Part shown: positions 41,070 through 44,103 of the stretch, in pieces
Layout: every line of letters starts with the position of its first letter
Position numbering within the stretch: position 1 is the stretch's first letter
Origin: F23-D06 sp947167635
Lineage (GTDB): Bacteria; Bacteroidota; Bacteroidia; Bacteroidales; WCHB1-69
Reading direction: 5' to 3'
NCBI GenBank assembly: GCA_947167635.1
Contig: CAMVIT010000022.1
Span: 1 to 44,103, forward strand
Length of the DNA: 44,103 nt
The notes under the pieces: model-generated
The model's input: the letters and a program-made list of their open reading frames with translations, nothing else
The model's database searches: none
What the model was told of the DNA's origin: nothing
Position numbers and translations under genes: made by a program

Positions 41070-43292
41070 CTACTCCTCCATCCACCGCTCGTAAATCATT
41101 CTGGCCGCCCGGTAGGTCGGGTGCCAGTGGGGGATGCTTTTGTCTATTTTGCCTTCCACCTCCTGCGGTTCCACCGGGTACTTCGTGTGACGCTCCGTCC
41201 AGGCACGCTCAAACTTGGAGAGCTCTTCCCCAAACGCTTTTTCATCAAACTCCTTGCCCTCTTTCACCGCCTGTATGACCGCCTCGAAGAAGAGGTTCCA
41301 CCGCTGGGCATAATAGTCCTTCACCAAACCACCCCACATCCGGTTGGCGTAGTCGTTCAGAATCGGTCCGCCCCAGATGGTGAGCAACGTGCGCGCCTGC
41401 CGCTCATAGTAGTCCTTCTCCGCCTCGGTGGTTCCCCACGCACGGGCCGCCTCAATCCACGGCCCCAGCATGAAGGCCGGATGCGTGTTGAGCAATGCAT
41501 CCACATCCTCAAACAACTGGTTGGCGAGCTCCACCTGACGCTTCATCTCCTTGATATTGCGGTTCTTATACGCCACCGTAAAATCGTTGCGGATGTCCAT
41601 GAAGTGGTTGCCCATCCACTGCGAGAAAAGGTTGACGAGGTCGTATTGGTAGGTGTCCTTCCATGTCCACGGCGGCCCAAAGTAATGGACATTGTCTTTG
41701 CTGGAAAAGCTGGTGACAAAAGCCTTGCAGATTTTTTTCAACGAGTCGTTGCTATAAGAATAGTAGGGTTTGGTGTAGTAGGTACCATGACCCTCCAATG
41801 ACGGCCGCGCCACCAACTGCGTGCCAAGTCCGTAAAATGACCAGTCCTTATAGACACTATCGTTCAGCAAGAGCCATTCGTCATCATAATGGTGAGTGGC
41901 TGTCCGAGCATAGCCCCAATCCTTAATCCACTGATGCACATCGGGTTGGCTCTCCCACGCGCGGTCGAAGAGGTATTCGTAGATTTGCGGACTCACGTCG
42001 AAGGACTCCAACGTGGAGCCGATGCCGGTCATGTTGGAGCCGGCCTCCTTCAATGCGGCATCCAGTTTCTTCTCTAATTCGTTGATATTGCCCACGAGCA
42101 TCGTGTTGCCGCCGAAATTGCCGAGGTAGCACCAGATGAACGGCTGTCCGTAGAAGCCTTCGGTGGTGCGCCACACCTCCGTCTTCTCGCAGAAGTAGTC
42201 GAGCAGCACGAGCTTGTCCTGCGGCACGGCGGTGAGGTAGGCGCGGAGCCGCTCGGGGGTCCACGACTTGCGCTTGTAATAGAACACCCAGGTCATCTGC
42301 AGCCAGCGGGCGGCGGGGTCGCTCTGCTGCAGCGAGGTGTAGATGTTTTGGGAGACCTTGGCGAGGTAGTCGGGCTCCCAGCTGGGCGGGTCCATTTCGT
42401 TGAAGGGATCAACGCCATAGATGTGGTCGGTGCCGAACAGGGCGGTCTGTTTCTCCAAAAACGACTTCTGGATTTGGGCGAACAGCGTGTCGGAAGAGTT
42501 TAGGAAGTAGGTGGGCTCGAAGCCGCACCATGCGCTCAGCTGCTGGATGTCGGCGTCGGGGTGCATCTCGGCGAACCGTTTGGGCACGTGACCGGCAAAG
42601 GCGGGCAGCACCGGTGTCATGTTGAACTCGCGCTCGCGGGCGACGATCTGCTGCTGCAGCGCCTTCTGCCCCTCCAGCCACGACATCGGCAGCGGACCGC
42701 CGAAACCGTCGAGGTTGGCCATGCGGTGCCACGGCAGGTGCGCCGGCCCCGAGAAGTAGCTGCGGATCTCCTCATCCGTCATCCCGAACTCTTTCCACAC
42801 CTCATACCAGACGGCCTCCTGCCCAGTGATGGCGAGCGGCATGTTGATGCCGTTCAGCGCCATCCAGTCGATGAACAGCTCCCACTGCGGCCATTTCCAC
42901 CACGGCATCGTGTAGCCATAGGTGCAGTAGTTCAAGAAGAAACGGTCTTTCACGAGGGCCTCTTTGCGGATGGTTTTGAGGGGGACCGGGAACTCGACAG
43001 GCAGTTCGACAGGTTCGCACAGCAGCCACGAAACATGTACGCCTGCAATGTGCTTGAGGTAGTAGTTCAGCCCCATCGCCAACGAGTTGTCGTTGTTGCC
43101 GATGATGCGTATGTGGTGGTCGTATGCGGTTTCAATCTGAAAATAGTCTATTGTATCGGGTTGATACACAAAGATAAAGCATGTGTCTTTGTCGCCGAGG
43201 ATACGGTGCGCCAACCCATTGATGGGACGCTGGGCGGGAGTGTGTAAGGCAAAAGACATGCAGGCTAATGTGAGGAGAAGGTTTTTTCTCAT
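41070..43292 (-). CDS. Secreted alpha-N-acetylglucosaminidase (GH89)
   Basis: The 740-residue enzyme starts at MRKNLLLTLACMSFALHTPA, a signal peptide; an in-frame upstream ATG at 43400 would add 36 residues before it. The NAGLU fold shows the N-terminal domain (YLKHIAGVHVSWLL), the barrel start (RFFLNYCTYGYTMPWWKWPQ, then WMALNGINMPLAITGQEAVW), and probable catalytic glutamates in DPFNEMDPP (~296) and GSTLESFDVSP (~428). GH89 enzymes remove terminal alpha-linked GlcNAc, for example from gastric mucin or heparan sulfate. With the sialidase it supports a host-glycan lifestyle. A perfect -7 box is at 43318-43325. Confidence 0.9.
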   Translation of the reverse strand: MRKNLLLTLACMSFALHTPAQRPINGLAHRILGDKDTCFIFVYQPDTIDYFQIETAYDHHIRIIGNNDNSLAMGLNYYLKHIAGVHVSWLLCEPVELPVEFPVPLKTIRKEALVKDRFFLNYCTYGYTMPWWKWPQWELFIDWMALNGINMPLAITGQEAVWYEVWKEFGMTDEEIRSYFSGPAHLPWHRMANLDGFGGPLPMSWLEGQKALQQQIVAREREFNMTPVLPAFAGHVPKRFAEMHPDADIQQLSAWCGFEPTYFLNSSDTLFAQIQKSFLEKQTALFGTDHIYGVDPFNEMDPPSWEPDYLAKVSQNIYTSLQQSDPAARWLQMTWVFYYKRKSWTPERLRAYLTAVPQDKLVLLDYFCEKTEVWRTTEGFYGQPFIWCYLGNFGGNTMLVGNINELEKKLDAALKEAGSNMTGIGSTLESFDVSPQIYEYLFDRAWESQPDVHQWIKDWGYARTATHHYDDEWLLLNDSVYKDWSFYGLGTQLVARPSLEGHGTYYTKPYYSYSNDSLKKICKAFVTSFSSKDNVHYFGPPWTWKDTYQYDLVNLFSQWMGNHFMDIRNDFTVAYKNRNIKEMKRQVELANQLFEDVDALLNTHPAFMLGPWIEAARAWGTTEAEKDYYERQARTLLTIWGGPILNDYANRMWGGLVKDYYAQRWNLFFEAVIQAVKEGKEFDEKAFGEELSKFERAWTERHTKYPVEPQEVEGKIDKSIPHWHPTYRAARMIYERWMEE

Positions 43293-43317
43293 TGGTTTTT
43301 GGATGATAAAGGAGGTG

Positions 43318-43325
43318 CAAAGATA
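43318..43325 (-). promoter_or_regulatory. -7 box of the GH89 gene
   Basis: TATCTTTG on the minus strand, 25 bases before the start codon at 43292, fits TAnnTTTG and supports the shorter protein start. Confidence 0.5.
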
Positions 43326-43341
43326 TGAATTTTCTCTTTTT

Positions 43342-43890
43342 TCATTCACAGTTGTCATACGGATTATGCCCGAATGTCGTGATGTGGCTAGATCGTCCAT
43401 GTCCGGAGCATTCTACGTCATAAAACCAAGATTCATTGTATTTTTTGTAATGTTGAAATCCACACTCTTCCCATGAGCTTGTTGGCGAGAGCTTTAAATA
43501 ACTATAAGTGCACCGGTCTCTGCAACTGAATGAAAACCAGACATTCTTTCTTTTGTCTACGGATAAGGCCCTGACATCAAGATTGTCGAATAGATGTAAA
43601 AGGTGCTCTAAATATTCTTTATCCTTCTTGGTGAAATTTACACTATTTGTGTTCTGATTGCCGTAATAGGTTATGGACTTGATTCTGTTAGAAAGAAAGT
43701 GTTTTTTTACAAGATATGATGTGTCATGAAGCCGTACAACATATACAGGTGGTCTGGAAGTGATTCCCACGTCAACAAATTCGGAAAAATCTGCATCCTT
43801 TAAAGAATCAAATTTTTCTTGTGGAGTGTTATGGCGGGAACACCCACTGAGAATAAGAATCGTATAGATTATGAAGAAAAATCGTTTCAT
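43342..43890 (-). CDS. Small lipoprotein of unknown function
   Basis: The 182-residue protein starts at MKRFFFIIYTILILSGCSRH, a lipoprotein signal with lipobox LSGC, so it should be anchored in a membrane. The rest is polar with several cysteines (FSFSCRDRCTYSYLKLSP, EECGFQHYKKY, DVECSGHG) and no recognised domain. The frame is open upstream to 44064, but that part lies across the divergent promoter and is rejected. It has its own promoter and ends shortly before the GH89 gene region on the same strand. Confidence 0.7.
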   Translation of the reverse strand: MKRFFFIIYTILILSGCSRHNTPQEKFDSLKDADFSEFVDVGITSRPPVYVVRLHDTSYLVKKHFLSNRIKSITYYGNQNTNSVNFTKKDKEYLEHLLHLFDNLDVRALSVDKRKNVWFSFSCRDRCTYSYLKLSPTSSWEECGFQHYKKYNESWFYDVECSGHGRSSHITTFGHNPYDNCE

Positions 43891-43900
43891 TATATTTACA

Positions 43901-43921
43901 GTATTTTTGCTGCAAAGATAC
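43901..43921. promoter_or_regulatory. Palindromic pair of -7 boxes
   Basis: GTATTTTTGC and GCAAAGATAC form a near-perfect inverted repeat (one mismatch) around a single T. The right arm is a perfect minus-strand box (TATCTTTG, 43913-43920) for the lipoprotein gene, and the left arm is a perfect plus-strand box (TATTTTTG, 43902-43909). Confidence 0.45.
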
Positions 43922-43962
43922 AGTCTTTTCCTGAAATCTTGCATATGACCGGTGATTTTTTG

Positions 43963-43970
43963 TATTTTTG
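43963..43970 (+). promoter_or_regulatory. -7 box of the right-edge gene
   Basis: TATTTTTG fits TAnnTTTG and lies 19 bases before the ATG at 43990. A CTTG stands 21 bases upstream as a possible -33 element. Confidence 0.5.
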
Positions 43971-43989
43971 CATTCTGATTTTGTCGATT

Positions 43990-44103
43990 ATGATGCCTAA
44001 ACGTCACCTGTTTCTCTCTGTTGTGCTGCTGATACTCAGCCTGTCCGCCTTTGCGCAAAAGCATCCGTGCTCAGTGTGGGGCACCGTTGTGGAGGAGAAT
44101 GAC
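43990..44103 (+). CDS. Outer-membrane protein with carboxypeptidase-regulatory-like start, 5' part only
   Basis: The 38 visible codons give a signal peptide (MMPKRHLFLSVVLLILSLSA, cut after FAQ) followed by CSVWGTVVEEND. A VxGxVVxE strand directly after the signal peptide is the usual beginning of the CarboxypepD_reg-like domain of Bacteroidetes TonB-dependent receptors and related outer-membrane proteins. The gene continues beyond the window, so the type cannot be decided. Confidence 0.6.
   Translation, partial: MMPKRHLFLSVVLLILSLSAFAQKHPCSVWGTVVEEND

Overview
The window looks like a chromosomal piece of a host-associated member of the Bacteroidales. The evidence is five proteins with type IX secretion (T9SS) C-terminal sorting domains, many Bacteroidetes-type promoters (TAnnTTTG at -7, sometimes TTTG near -33), few Shine-Dalgarno sequences, a DUF3667 protein, and glycan-degrading enzymes (a GH33-like sialidase and a GH89 alpha-N-acetylglucosaminidase). 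No rRNA genes or CRISPR arrays were seen; the only tRNA-like sequence is a 3'-end fragment.

Left part (1-15.3 kb). Two T9SS-secreted surface proteins (the first cut by the window edge) are followed by a decayed prophage remnant. The remnant holds a truncated tape-measure gene, a tRNA-3'-end-like attachment scar, an AlbA_2/ATPase-fold regulator and a frameshifted phage gene. A paralogue of the first surface protein comes next. On the minus strand lies the conserved pair of a radical-SAM protein with a helix-hairpin-helix and its TIGR03915-type partner, split by a MntA-HepT (MNT/HEPN) toxin-antitoxin module. A DUF3667 membrane protein lies on the plus strand.

Middle part (15.3-24.6 kb). A secreted sialidase is followed by a 1,077-residue T9SS protein with a beta-helix and a DUF4465-like domain, whose mRNA leader is a cobalamin riboswitch. 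This suggests a surface B12-binding protein. Diverging from it is an Sfp-type phosphopantetheinyl transferase. A fibronectin-III T9SS protein, a CdiI-like immunity remnant and a WYL-domain regulator follow.

Defence island (24.6-41 kb). A type I restriction-modification system is interleaved with other genes, in the order hsdM, AlbA_2 regulator, hsdS, cargo, hsdR, a DUF4143 ATPase and a YgjP-like metalloprotease. The hsdS-hsdR gap holds two cargo sets. The first is a nuclease-PIN fusion protein. The second is a small membrane protein with an LPO_1073/Vpar_1526-like partner, plus an AAA ATPase with a small ExK-nuclease-like partner. Between the two sets lies a scar made of the first 26 codons of an hsdR joined, at a short GC-rich microhomology, to the tail of an hsdS. 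The simplest reading is that two hsd loci, each with its own cargo in the same slot, were joined by deletion. AT-rich TACAATG-type intergenic repeats lie around hsdS and have become part of its reading frame twice.

Right end (41-44.1 kb). A secreted GH89 enzyme and a small lipoprotein lie on the minus strand, and the first codons of a probable TonB-dependent receptor or related outer-membrane protein run off the end. All functional calls rest on motif recognition by eye; no database search was run.
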